64,000 nucleotides of DNA from Pseudoalteromonas flavipulchra NCIMB 2033 = ATCC BAA-314 (GTDB lineage: Bacteria; Pseudomonadota; Gammaproteobacteria; Enterobacterales; Alteromonadaceae). The translations under genes and the position numbers were made by a program. How positions within the stretch are numbered: the first letter of the stretch is position 1; every line of letters begins with the position of its first letter. The notes under the pieces are model-generated. The model was not told the origin of the DNA. It saw only the letters and a program-made list of their open reading frames with translations, and made no database searches. Location of the stretch: the NCBI GenBank assembly GCA_000814665.1, contig JWIH01000025.1, forward strand, positions 434,001 to 498,000, in the 5' to 3' direction. Positions 1 through 9,556 of the stretch are shown here, one piece after another.

Positions 1-1
1 A

Positions 2-640
2 CTACTTAATGCATTTTGCCGCATTTTTGAAAATTATCTCACCATTCTTCACGAAAACGAGCGCGATAAACTCACCGGACTACTGAATCGTCAAACGTTT
101 GAAAAGCGCTTGAAACAACTGATTGAAAAGCAAGTTATCAAACAACATAAAACGGTATGGCATGGTGATGTGCGCTCGGTGCATAAAGGTGCAACCTCGT
201 GGCTTGCGATCATGGATATCGATCACTTTAAAAAAGTAAACGATAACTACGGACATGTATGCGGAGATGAGGTTTTACTGTTATTAGCACAGCGTATGCG
301 CCAGTTTTTTCGCTCCACAGACTTATTGTTTCGCTTCGGTGGTGAAGAATTTGTACTGGTCTTTGAGCCAACCGATTACGATTCAATAAAAGCCAAGATG
401 GACGAGTTTATGGAGCTGGTACGAAATACCCACTTCCCATTCGTAAAAAAGCTCACCGTCAGTGTCGGAATGTCTCGCATTAGCCCGTATGATTTCCCCA
501 TCACTGTGCTTGAAAACGCCGACAAAGCGCTTTATTACGCAAAAGATAACGGTCGTGATATGCTTTGTTTTTACGAAGCGTTGCTGTCTGAGCATAAAAT
601 TGAAGCGCTGGAAGAGAGCTCTGATATAGATTTGTTCTAA
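2..640 (+). CDS. Diguanylate cyclase, GGDEF domain (5' truncated by window)
   Basis: The reading frame is open from the first bases of the window, so the start lies upstream. The visible 212 residues are one GGDEF domain, which makes cyclic di-GMP from two GTP. The entry motif DKLTGLLNR is at residues 23-31, before any in-frame Met, which shows that the Met at 110 is internal. The metal-binding DIDHFKKVND follows, then the active-site GGEEF (bases 338-352). An RSTD sequence (311-322) lies exactly five residues before GGEEF, the usual product-inhibition I-site, so feedback control is probably intact. The sensory N-terminus is not visible, so the input signal is unknown. A short hairpin follows the stop. 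Confidence 0.93.
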   Translation, partial: LLNAFCRIFENYLTILHENERDKLTGLLNRQTFEKRLKQLIEKQVIKQHKTVWHGDVRSVHKGATSWLAIMDIDHFKKVNDNYGHVCGDEVLLLLAQRMRQFFRSTDLLFRFGGEEFVLVFEPTDYDSIKAKMDEFMELVRNTHFPFVKKLTVSVGMSRISPYDFPITVLENADKALYYAKDNGRDMLCFYEALLSEHKIEALEESSDIDLF

Positions 641-650
641 CAGTTTATCT

Positions 651-674
651 GAGAAGCGACGGTTGTCGCTTTTC
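651..674 (+). terminator. Weak hairpin terminator after the diguanylate cyclase
   Basis: The stem AAGCGAC/GTCGCTT has a GGTT loop and extends with weaker A-T pairs into a short T-rich tail. It starts ten bases after the stop codon. The T-run is partly used in the stem, so termination may be inefficient. Confidence 0.45.
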
Positions 675-766
675 TACTCAAGCGCACTCGCATTAACCTC
701 AATAACTACCGCTGATAGGAAGATTCAGATACACTTAACACAGCGTTAAACTGCATGGCAGACAAC

Positions 767-3700
767 ATGTTACACATCATCCAATCGAATCGAATGGAAA
801 TCTTGCAGGCGCAACTCTGCACACTCATAAAATCAGCACCACTCACTAACCCTTTTGCAAAAGAAGTGGTGTTAGTACAATCTCCTGGTATGTCTGAATG
901 GCTCAAACTAGGTATGAGTCAGCACTTAGGAATAAGTGCACAGGTCGACTTTCCATTACCATCTAGCTTCATTTGGAAGCTATACCAAAATTTCATTGAT
1001 GATGTTCCCAAGGAATCCGCTTTTAATAAAAGCAATATGACTTGGAAGCTATTTACGCTGTTACCTGACTGCATTGATAAGCCTCAATATATTGCGCTTA
1101 AGCACTATTTAGGTGACGACCCGTCAGGAATTAAACTCTTTGCCCTGTGTGAAAAAATTGCCGACGTTTTTGACCAATATTTAATGTACCGCCCCCAGTG
1201 GATTGAACTTTGGGATCAGGGCCAAGATACGCTTATAGATGTGGATGTTGAAGCCATCGCCCCTTGGCAGCCTGATCTCTGGCGTCGTTTAGTCCACCAT
1301 GTTGAAGCACTTGAACAAAGTTCATATCACCGTACCAACATGCACGATCAGTTACTGCAAGGGCTGGCCAATGCACCAGAAGGCAAACTTCCCGAGCGGA
1401 TCTGTATATTTGGACTGTCGGCCATATCGACCAGTCAGCTTGATATTTTTCAAGCGCTTGGCCAAAAAACGAATGTATTTTTATTCTTTTTTAACCCCAG
1501 TGAACACTACTGGGGAGATTTAGTCGATGAGAAGACTCAAGCTAAAGTCGCTGCAAAATACGCCAAGATGCCAGAACTCGAAGCGAAAGACGGCGAGTAT
1601 TATTACATTGGCAATCCACTCCTTTCTTCATGGGGAAAGCTTGGGCGTGACTATTTTGAGCAATTATTGCAGCTTGATGCCAGTTGGATAGATGGATTTG
1701 ATGACGCGTTTGATGACAGCCTGCTTGGCCAGGTACAGCAAGAGATCTATCAGTTGGCATTTAAAGGAGAGTCGTTAACCGCGGATCCAAATTGGTTTGT
1801 TTCGCAGCAGGGCAAGTTACCCATTATGGCGGATGATACCAGTATCGTTTTTCAGGATTGCCACACGCCACTGCGTGAAGTCGAGCGACTCCATGATTAT
1901 TTACTCAATCTGTTTGAACAAAATCCAAGCCTGACGCCTAAAGACATTATCGTCATGATGCCTGATGTGGGCACCTATTCGCCATTTATTAAAGCGGTAT
2001 TTGACAGCAGTGAAGATAGACTACGGATCCCTTATGCGATTTCCGATCTTGCAATCGAGCAAGAGCGTCCTATTTTAACGTCTTTTGTGACACTGACAGA
2101 CTTACCCAATAACCGTTTTTGCGTGTCGGATATTCTCGATTTGTTGGGCGTTTTGCCGATCGCCGAACAGTTTAACCTTGAAAGCCATGAGTTTGACTTA
2201 ATTCGCTATTGGCTTGATCAGGTCAGTGTTAAATGGGGCTTAAATGACAGCCATAAAAGCGAATATGGCTTGCCAAAAATACCACTAAATACGTGGCAGC
2301 ATGGACTCAACCGTTTGCTATTAGGGGTTGCAACAAACGACGAACAGACGCCGTTCGCATCTATTTATCCTGCTGATGAAGTCGAAGGTATGTCGGTGGC
2401 GGTACTTAACAAGCTTATCGGCTTTGTTGATGCGCTGATTTGGTTAAAGCGACAACTCAGCAGTGAAAAGACCTTAACGAACTTCGCAGCAATTCTACGT
2501 GAAGCCATGGCGCTATTTTACTCGTCAGATTCTGAACAGAGTTGGGATTTACTTAAGCTTGAGCAGATTATAGAGAACATCGAAAAACACCATGAAAATG
2601 GCGATATTCAAGCGCCAGTCTCAGCAAAAATCTTAGCGTATTTGGTTAAGCAAGGCGTTAGAGAAAAAGGGGTTGGGCAGCGCTTTTTAGCCGGAGCGGT
2701 AAACTTTTGTACGCTGATGCCGATGCGTGCTATTCCATTTAAAGTGGTGTGTATGCTTGGTCTAAATGACGCGGACTATCCTCGTACCGTGCAGCCTATT
2801 GGTTTTGATTTAGTCGCACACTCCACGAGACGTAAAGGCGATCGCTCACGAAAACTAGACGACAGATACTTGTTCTTAGAAGCGTTACTCAGTGCCCGAG
2901 AAAACTTGTATATCAGTTATATTGGCCGCTCTTGTTTTAACAACGAAGCCCAAGTGCCATCCGTTCTAGTCAGCGAATTGACTGAATATCTAGATCGCAG
3001 CTTTTATTTTGAAGATATGCCAAAGCAGTCGCTTGTTACTCGATTAACTTCACAACTGCCATTACAACCTTTTAATCCCGAACATTTTAAAGCAGGCTCA
3101 CTACAGAGCTATAATCGTACTTGGCTTTGGCAGCATAGAGCGGTGCAAGCTGATGAAATAAAACCGTTGGCACCAGTTTTAGACGCAGAAATTGAGTTTA
3201 GCGATTTGCTGCGCGGCGTTTGCGAGCCGCAAAAGTTATTTTATCAGCAAGCGCTGGGCATTAAACTTAAACCAATAGAAGCGTTAACACTCGATGAAGA
3301 GCCTTTTGCATTAGATGCATTGGAGCGCTATCAATATTTAGATGAAGTGCTAGATGCTCAGCTACAACAACAGCCCTTAAATCTTGAACAGATATTACAA
3401 CGAGGCTCGCTGCCTCAAGCAAACATTGGCAAACTACAGCTGGAGGGCCTGCTCACCCGCGTTGAACCTATGGTTAACGTACTGGCCCCATTACTTAATG
3501 AGCCAAAGGAGCCTCTAGAGCTAAAACTTGGTGTTGCAGAGCATATACTGGTTGGTTGGCTTGATTGTGTGTATGACAACAGGCAAGTGTACTATCGTAG
3601 TGCCAGTATTAAAGCCAAAGATTTGATTAAAGGGTTTTTACATCATTGCGCGGCCTGTGTAATGGGGCATGAAGTTACTACTTATATTGTTGGGCTAGAT

Positions 3701-4024
3701 CAAAGCGTGCACTTTGCCGCTATTTCAAAGCCGCAAGCACAGCAATATTTGGAGCAATGGCTGGCTTTTTATAAGCAAGCACTGAGTGAACCTGTGGCAT
3801 TTTTTCCAAGTTCTAGCATGGAATACGCCAAGACACAGGATATTAAAAAGGCTGTAAATAAATTTAAGCCGCAATATGTTGGTCGAGGAGAAGGGGAAGA
3901 TCCCTATGTTCAACTATGCTTTAGCGATTTGTCAGCTCATGAAGCGCGTTTTTGTGCACTTAGCCTTACTTTGTTAACACCTATTCTTGATGCCGCCGAG
4001 GAGGTACGCCATGGAGATGCTTAA
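767..4024 (+). CDS. recC: Exodeoxyribonuclease V gamma subunit RecC
   Basis: RecC is the subunit of the RecBCD helicase-nuclease that recognises Chi sites and splits the duplex during double-strand-break repair. The 1085-residue product matches the family length (E. coli about 1120). The N-terminus MLHIIQSNRME aligns directly with E. coli RecC, so the ATG at 767 is preferred to the one four codons earlier at 755; neither has a strong ribosome site. Conserved blocks include VLVQSPGMSEWL, DFPLPSSFIWKLY, VPKESAFNK and DQYLMYRPQW near the N-terminus. As is normal for RecC, the helicase and nuclease folds lack their catalytic motifs. The stop overlaps the start of recB by 14 bases, which implies translational coupling. 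Confidence 0.97.
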   Translation: MLHIIQSNRMEILQAQLCTLIKSAPLTNPFAKEVVLVQSPGMSEWLKLGMSQHLGISAQVDFPLPSSFIWKLYQNFIDDVPKESAFNKSNMTWKLFTLLPDCIDKPQYIALKHYLGDDPSGIKLFALCEKIADVFDQYLMYRPQWIELWDQGQDTLIDVDVEAIAPWQPDLWRRLVHHVEALEQSSYHRTNMHDQLLQGLANAPEGKLPERICIFGLSAISTSQLDIFQALGQKTNVFLFFFNPSEHYWGDLVDEKTQAKVAAKYAKMPELEAKDGEYYYIGNPLLSSWGKLGRDYFEQLLQLDASWIDGFDDAFDDSLLGQVQQEIYQLAFKGESLTADPNWFVSQQGKLPIMADDTSIVFQDCHTPLREVERLHDYLLNLFEQNPSLTPKDIIVMMPDVGTYSPFIKAVFDSSEDRLRIPYAISDLAIEQERPILTSFVTLTDLPNNRFCVSDILDLLGVLPIAEQFNLESHEFDLIRYWLDQVSVKWGLNDSHKSEYGLPKIPLNTWQHGLNRLLLGVATNDEQTPFASIYPADEVEGMSVAVLNKLIGFVDALIWLKRQLSSEKTLTNFAAILREAMALFYSSDSEQSWDLLKLEQIIENIEKHHENGDIQAPVSAKILAYLVKQGVREKGVGQRFLAGAVNFCTLMPMRAIPFKVVCMLGLNDADYPRTVQPIGFDLVAHSTRRKGDRSRKLDDRYLFLEALLSARENLYISYIGRSCFNNEAQVPSVLVSELTEYLDRSFYFEDMPKQSLVTRLTSQLPLQPFNPEHFKAGSLQSYNRTWLWQHRAVQADEIKPLAPVLDAEIEFSDLLRGVCEPQKLFYQQALGIKLKPIEALTLDEEPFALDALERYQYLDEVLDAQLQQQPLNLEQILQRGSLPQANIGKLQLEGLLTRVEPMVNVLAPLLNEPKEPLELKLGVAEHILVGWLDCVYDNRQVYYRSASIKAKDLIKGFLHHCAACVMGHEVTTYIVGLDQSVHFAAISKPQAQQYLEQWLAFYKQALSEPVAFFPSSSMEYAKTQDIKKAVNKFKPQYVGRGEGEDPYVQLCFSDLSAHEARFCALSLTLLTPILDAAEEVRHGDA
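3998..4004 (+). promoter_or_regulatory. Strong ribosome-binding site that fixes the recB start
   Basis: GAGGAGG lies inside the 3' end of recC, six bases before the ATG at 4011. It selects that ATG over the in-frame ATG at 3987, which has no such site and would add eight residues (MMPPRRYA) not seen in the family. Confidence 0.8.
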
Positions 4025-7000
4025 TCCCATTACTATGCCTCTAAGTGGCCAAAACCTAATTGAAGCCAGTGCAGGTACGGGGAAAACCTACACCATCACT
4101 GGTTTATATCTGCGCTATTTACTTGGCTTGCGTACTTCTGATCAACAACATGAGCCGTTAAGCGTCGAACAGATCTTAGTGGTAACCTTCACAGAAGCGG
4201 CAACACAAGAGATCAAAGACCGAGTGAGAAAACGCATTATTCAAGCTCGAGACGTGCTACTAGGTGAAGTCTGTAAAGATGAACTGATCGGTGCCATCTT
4301 GGCGCAAGTTGAAGATAAAAAGCGCGCCTTTGATCTCCTTGATGCTGCCGCTAAGTCAATGGATGAGGCTGCGATATTCACCATTCACGGCTTTTGCCAA
4401 AGAATGCTGAAGCAACATGCTTTTGAGTCTAAGGTGGCATTTAATCTCGAGTTTATTCTCGACGAGAGCGAGCTGATTGACGCCGCGATGGCAGATCATT
4501 GGCGACGTTTTGTCTATCCGCTAGATACAGAAAAAACTCAGGCTGTGATAGAGCAATTTGCCACGCCATATGCACTGGCGAAGCAAGTTAGACCCTTATT
4601 AGCAAGAGAAAATGCCGAAATTAAACCCTCAATTCCCTTAGATGCAGTATTTGCCGCACGTGAAAAATACCAAACATTAGCACTGTGGCTAAAGGCCGAA
4701 ATAGTCAAAGCTGACTACATCAATGTGTTGAAAAACGCGGGACTGGCAGGCAATCGGGCACCTGGGCGAAAAGCTAATCTTCAAGCTCTGGAGGATTATG
4801 TCAACAGTGAGCAGTGGTGGTTTGAGTTTGGTAGCAGTAATCATTCCTTTGGACTTTGGGGCAGTGAAAGCCTTGCCGATGTTGCTCAATATAAAAAGAA
4901 TACAACGCCGCTGGAGCATGAGCTCATTCGTCACTTTGATACCTTGGCAGAGCTCCATCAATTGGTCGGGAGTGGGCTTAAAATCGCGTTAGTGCAACAA
5001 GCGGTGACCGAGGTAAGAGCTTTGCTTCACGCCCACAAAGAAGAATATGGCTTGATCTCTCCCGACGATTTACTTAAGCAGCTGCATCAGGCGCTGATGG
5101 GCGACAGTGGTGAGCGCTTAGCCGAAAAAATTGCACTGCAATATCCGGTTGCCATGATAGATGAGTTTCAGGATACCGATCCCATTCAATATGGGATCTT
5201 TAGCCGAGTTTATGTTAAGGAAAATACGGCATTAACCTTGATAGGCGACCCAAAACAAGCCATTTACGGCTTTCGCGGAGCGGATATTTTTACTTATATC
5301 GGTGCAAAGCAAGGAGTTGCGCAAGACAGGCAGTATACGCTTACAACCAATTATCGCTCCGATAGCGACGTGGTTGCCGCAGTGAATACGATATTTACTC
5401 GCCATCCCAATAGTTTTATCTACAACAAAGATATCCCTTTCATTGAGGTGAGCGCGCAAGGTAAAGTCGAGGATGCGCAATTTACTATCGCCTCTAAAAA
5501 GTCGTCAGCTCTGCGCTTTAGTGTATTACCAAATGAGGATGAAGTGCTTAATAAAAGTGCCGCGCAAGCGCGGCTAAGTCAGGCGTTCGCAGGTCGAGTT
5601 GCAGCGCTTATCGAGCATGGGCAGTCGGGGATTGCGAAGATTGGCGAAAACCCAGTTGTGCCAGCGGATATCTGTGTTTTAGTTCGCGACCGCATAGAAG
5701 CGAGCTTGATCAAACGAGCCTTAAATCAACTCGATATTGCCAGTGTGTACCTTGCCAGAGATAGTGTATTTAGGCAGCCGTTAGCAATTGCCTTGTATCA
5801 ACTGCTTGATGTACTGCACGGGAGTTACGACGAAGCGGCGCTCAGAGGCGTGCTTGCGGGACCATTATTTTATTTAAACAATCAAGCGCTATACGACTTG
5901 CAGTTTAATGAGCAGCAGTGGCAAGGTTATTTGCAGTTATTTAGTGAGTTAACACAGCTTTGGTATCGCTCTGGTGCAATGGCGATGCTGGAACACTTAT
6001 TGATAACTTGTGAGCTGCCAGTGATTTGGCAGCAGCAGGGAATAGAAGTGGAGCGTTGGCTGACTGACTTCCGTCATTTGGCTGAGCTTTTACAGCATAA
6101 ACAATTAGAGCTTGATGGCACGGGTCGTGTGTTGCGTTGGTTTTTATCGCAGCTAAATAACGCCCAGAGTGACAGCAGCCAAATTCGCTTAGAGAGTGAT
6201 GCCAATCTGGTGAAAATTGTGACCATGCACGCATCAAAAGGTTTGGAGTATCCGATTGTCTTTATGCCATTTGCGCTTGGGTTTCGTGAGCCTGATACCT
6301 TAGTTTATCACCAAGGGGATAAGTTAGTTGTCGACCTTGAAGCCAGTGACGACGCCAAAGAAAAAGCAGAGCAAGAACGACTGGCTGAGGATATTCGCTT
6401 ACTTTACGTTGCGCTGACGCGTGCGGTGCATTATTGCGAGCTTGGGCTTTACGACATTCAACAAGGGCGCAGTAAAAAGTCTGCGCTGCACAAAACGGCT
6501 TTAGGATTTGCCTTGTTTGGCACGGAAACTTTCGACAGTGCAGAGGCTTGGCAAAGTGCCCTAAGCCAGTTATGTAAAGCACATGCGGCAATGGAGTGCG
6601 TAAGATTAGATGAAATCACCGCACCACAGCAAGCGATAAACATATCGCTTGAAGACAAGCCTCTAGCTTTGTCAGCGAAAACCTTCAGCGGTCAGATTGA
6701 ACGCCACTGGCGTACTACAAGCTTTAGCCAGCTAAGCTATCACACGCATCATGGTGATAAACCTGCAGGGGCCGTGGACGAAAACCATTTACTGGACTTA
6801 CCTGAGCAACACCAAGAGCGAGAAAAAACCTCTTATACATTTCCTAAGGGGGCCAAGCCGGGCAGCTGTTTGCACGAAATCTTTGAGCTTATAGATTTTA
6901 CCGCACCGAATTCCCCCAAAAACGAAGATAAGTATACGCTGACCGAAGCGGTCACTAAGTCTTTGGATAAGTTTGGTATTGCGACCGAATGGCAAGAGAC

Positions 7001-7547
7001 AACAGAGCGTTGGATAACAAGCTGTTTGGCAGCACCACTTGCGCCACATCCTCATTTACAACTTGGTGTCTTGCCACCGGACGACTGCATTGTTGAAATG
7101 GAGTTTTATTTGCCACTGAAACCACTCAGTGCGGTGAAGTTGAACAAGATCCTCAGTGATATCACTGGACAAAAGTCGTTTTTAAACTTTGATGATGTAA
7201 AAGGCATGCTGAAGGGGTTTATCGACTTAATCTTCAAGTGGCAAGGGCAGTTTTTTGTTCTCGATTACAAGTCCAACTACCTTGGTGATAGCCCAGAAGA
7301 TTATCACTACGATAACCTCAATGCCGCGATGTCGTCTCATCAGTATCATTTGCAGTATATGATTTATACCGTGGCACTTCACCGCTTGTTAAAGCAGCGC
7401 CTTGTGGACTATAACCCTGAGCAGCATTTGGGCGGGAACTACTATTTGTTCTTACGCGCATTACCGGACAATCAGGGGATTTTCTTCAATCAGTTAAGCG
7501 TAGAGCAGGTGTTAGAATTAGATGCATTATTTGAGGAGTCTGTATGA
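4011..7547 (+). CDS. recB: Exodeoxyribonuclease V beta subunit RecB
   Basis: RecB is the 3'-5' UvrD-type helicase and the only nuclease of RecBCD. The 1178-residue length is normal. Walker A is EASAGTGKT (residues 18-26). Other helicase motifs visible are VVTFTEAATQE, AMIDEFQDTDPIQY (Walker B), GDPKQAIYGFRGAD, TTNYRS, TMHASKGLEYP and RLLYVALTRA. The C-terminal nuclease domain keeps its catalytic set: His955 in CLHEIFE, Asp1072 in GFIDL, and Asp1085 with Lys1087 in LDYKSN, matching H956/D1067/D1080/K1082 of E. coli. The gene overlaps recC by 14 bases and recD by four (ATGA). In E. coli the protease gene ptrA separates recC and recB; here they abut. Confidence 0.98.
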   Translation: MEMLNPITMPLSGQNLIEASAGTGKTYTITGLYLRYLLGLRTSDQQHEPLSVEQILVVTFTEAATQEIKDRVRKRIIQARDVLLGEVCKDELIGAILAQVEDKKRAFDLLDAAAKSMDEAAIFTIHGFCQRMLKQHAFESKVAFNLEFILDESELIDAAMADHWRRFVYPLDTEKTQAVIEQFATPYALAKQVRPLLARENAEIKPSIPLDAVFAAREKYQTLALWLKAEIVKADYINVLKNAGLAGNRAPGRKANLQALEDYVNSEQWWFEFGSSNHSFGLWGSESLADVAQYKKNTTPLEHELIRHFDTLAELHQLVGSGLKIALVQQAVTEVRALLHAHKEEYGLISPDDLLKQLHQALMGDSGERLAEKIALQYPVAMIDEFQDTDPIQYGIFSRVYVKENTALTLIGDPKQAIYGFRGADIFTYIGAKQGVAQDRQYTLTTNYRSDSDVVAAVNTIFTRHPNSFIYNKDIPFIEVSAQGKVEDAQFTIASKKSSALRFSVLPNEDEVLNKSAAQARLSQAFAGRVAALIEHGQSGIAKIGENPVVPADICVLVRDRIEASLIKRALNQLDIASVYLARDSVFRQPLAIALYQLLDVLHGSYDEAALRGVLAGPLFYLNNQALYDLQFNEQQWQGYLQLFSELTQLWYRSGAMAMLEHLLITCELPVIWQQQGIEVERWLTDFRHLAELLQHKQLELDGTGRVLRWFLSQLNNAQSDSSQIRLESDANLVKIVTMHASKGLEYPIVFMPFALGFREPDTLVYHQGDKLVVDLEASDDAKEKAEQERLAEDIRLLYVALTRAVHYCELGLYDIQQGRSKKSALHKTALGFALFGTETFDSAEAWQSALSQLCKAHAAMECVRLDEITAPQQAINISLEDKPLALSAKTFSGQIERHWRTTSFSQLSYHTHHGDKPAGAVDENHLLDLPEQHQEREKTSYTFPKGAKPGSCLHEIFELIDFTAPNSPKNEDKYTLTEAVTKSLDKFGIATEWQETTERWITSCLAAPLAPHPHLQLGVLPPDDCIVEMEFYLPLKPLSAVKLNKILSDITGQKSFLNFDDVKGMLKGFIDLIFKWQGQFFVLDYKSNYLGDSPEDYHYDNLNAAMSSHQYHLQYMIYTVALHRLLKQRLVDYNPEQHLGGNYYLFLRALPDNQGIFFNQLSVEQVLELDALFEESV

Positions 7548-9421
7548 GCCAGTTGAGTATGGACTTTGAGGCATTTGACCATCATAGCTTTATAACGTTA
7601 TTGCTTGAATATAAACGAGTTGGTAAAGCCGATATCGCGTTAGCTAAGTTGCTGAATCAGCAAGGCTACGACGATCACTTCTATGTATTTTTACTATTAT
7701 TAATCGCTCATGGTCGTCAGCATAGTTGTTTAGAGTTAGACAGTATTAATTACCAGGATCCGTTTGAGCTCAGCTACGCGGTTGCGGATCGATCTGTAGA
7801 GTTGTCGCCATTTTCAAGCACAGGTATAGCCTTTGCTGCGCTCGCACAGCATCCTGCGATCGGTGAAGATAAGCCGCTTCGGCTATACGGTAATAAGCTC
7901 TACTTGGCGAGATTAGCAAATTATGAAGCAAGGCTTGCGGGACACTTTGAAATGTTGGCAAAAGCCGATGTTACGCTGGACGAAGCAAAACTGAGTGCAC
8001 TGTTGGCGTCGTTTTTTCCAGCCAGTGAAGAAGACATTGATTGGCAAAAAGTGGCTTGTACACTTGCTATCATTAAGCGATTTTGTGTCATCACGGGCGG
8101 CCCCGGTACGGGAAAAACCACGACGGTCACAAAACTGCTTGCGATTTTGCAATCGCTTTATAACAGTGCGCCGTTGACCATCAAGCTAGTAGCGCCGACC
8201 GGCAAAGCGGCTGCGAGGCTCAGTGAGTCAATTATCGGTGCGAAAGCGAGGTTAAATCTGCCGCCAGCGCTTGCTGATTTACTGCCGGAGCAGGCGCAAA
8301 CTATTCATCGCTTGTTAGGCGTTATTCCTAATAGCGTGCACTATCGTCACAATCAAGATAACCCGCTGCATGTTGATGTGCTGATTGTTGACGAAGCATC
8401 CATGGTGGACTTATCGCTTATGGCAAAACTGGTGGATGCATTACCAAAACATGCACGGCTTATTTTGCTCGGCGATAAAGATCAGCTCGCATCGGTAGAC
8501 ACCGGTAACGTACTCAGCGACTTATGTGAAAACTTAGTGCTTGGGCAAGCACCACATTACAGTCAGGCACTGAAAGCAAAACTAGCTGAGTTGAGTAAAC
8601 AAAACTTGCCTGAGTCGGGTGATACCAGCGCTGACTTTATGTTGGAAGATAATCTGGCGTTTTTACAAAAAAGTCACCGTTTTGACAGTCGAAGTGGGAT
8701 TGGTCAGTTAGCATTTGCCGTAAATAGTAACAATAAGCGGCAATTAGACAGCGTGCTGGGGCAAGGTTATAGCGATATACAGCATCATGAATTAAATAGT
8801 GAAACCTACAATGCCCTAATTGCTAGAGCGGCGGAGCAATACCAACGATACCTGCTTGCCATTCATCATGGTGAGAGTGAGGCCATAATTCATAGCGAGT
8901 TTGCCAGTTATCAATTGCTTGTGGCCGTGAGAGAAGGCCCTTACGGTGTGAACGAGTTAAATCGCAGAATAGAGCTTAAGCTTAGTCAAATGGGATTAGT
9001 GCAACCGACAGGGCGCTTTTACGTTGGTATGCCCATTATGATCACCCAAAACGATTATCAGTTGAAACTGTTTAACGGTGATATCGGGATCATTTTAAGC
9101 GATGAACAGGGTGAACTACAGGCATCATTTATTGATGAACAGGGCTGCGTTAGGCGCTTTTATCCTGCAAGATTGCCGAGCTTTGATAGAGTGTACGTGA
9201 TGACTATCCATAAATCACAAGGCTCTGAGTTTGCTTACACGGCAATGATACTACCACCAATTCAACGTGCGCAGCAGGGGATAAATCGCCAGCTTATTTA
9301 TACTGGGATCACCCGAGCTAAACAGCAGTTTGAGTTGGTGGCACAATATAAAGTATTAGTGCAGGGTATGAATCGAAGTGTCAGTCGCAGTAGTGGTTTG
9401 CGAAGTCGGTTATCAAATTGA
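7544..9421 (+). CDS. recD: Exodeoxyribonuclease V alpha subunit RecD
   Basis: RecD is the 5'-3' SF1B helicase of RecBCD and switches on nuclease activity. The 625-residue product (E. coli 608) has Walker A GGPGTGKTTT from residue 185, the aromatic/Q-rich helicase motif APTGKAAARL, TIHRLLG, Walker B VLIVDEASMVD, LLGDKDQLASV and the C-terminal VMTIHKSQGSEF and YTGITRAKQ. The start is coupled to the recB stop through ATGA. A strong terminator follows, closing the three-gene operon. Confidence 0.97.
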   Translation: MSQLSMDFEAFDHHSFITLLLEYKRVGKADIALAKLLNQQGYDDHFYVFLLLLIAHGRQHSCLELDSINYQDPFELSYAVADRSVELSPFSSTGIAFAALAQHPAIGEDKPLRLYGNKLYLARLANYEARLAGHFEMLAKADVTLDEAKLSALLASFFPASEEDIDWQKVACTLAIIKRFCVITGGPGTGKTTTVTKLLAILQSLYNSAPLTIKLVAPTGKAAARLSESIIGAKARLNLPPALADLLPEQAQTIHRLLGVIPNSVHYRHNQDNPLHVDVLIVDEASMVDLSLMAKLVDALPKHARLILLGDKDQLASVDTGNVLSDLCENLVLGQAPHYSQALKAKLAELSKQNLPESGDTSADFMLEDNLAFLQKSHRFDSRSGIGQLAFAVNSNNKRQLDSVLGQGYSDIQHHELNSETYNALIARAAEQYQRYLLAIHHGESEAIIHSEFASYQLLVAVREGPYGVNELNRRIELKLSQMGLVQPTGRFYVGMPIMITQNDYQLKLFNGDIGIILSDEQGELQASFIDEQGCVRRFYPARLPSFDRVYVMTIHKSQGSEFAYTAMILPPIQRAQQGINRQLIYTGITRAKQQFELVAQYKVLVQGMNRSVSRSSGLRSRLSN

Positions 9422-9509
9422 TGAATTTTTTGTTAAAAACTTGTTTTATTTTGTGGTTTGGCTAAGGTTAAAGTGAGCTTGAAAGCTAGCTCGCCCAGTG
9501 AGTAGACTT

Positions 9510-9544
9510 GCCGTCAGTTAACGTGTTAACTGACGGCGTTTTTT
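9510..9544 (+). terminator. Rho-independent terminator of recCBD
   Basis: A 13-bp perfect stem (GCCGTCAGTTAAC/GTTAACTGACGGC, 9510-9522 with 9525-9537) is followed by a run of six T on the + strand. The complement has no T-run, so it mainly serves recD and not the convergent transporter gene. Confidence 0.9.
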
Positions 9545-9556
9545 ATTCCGTTGGTA

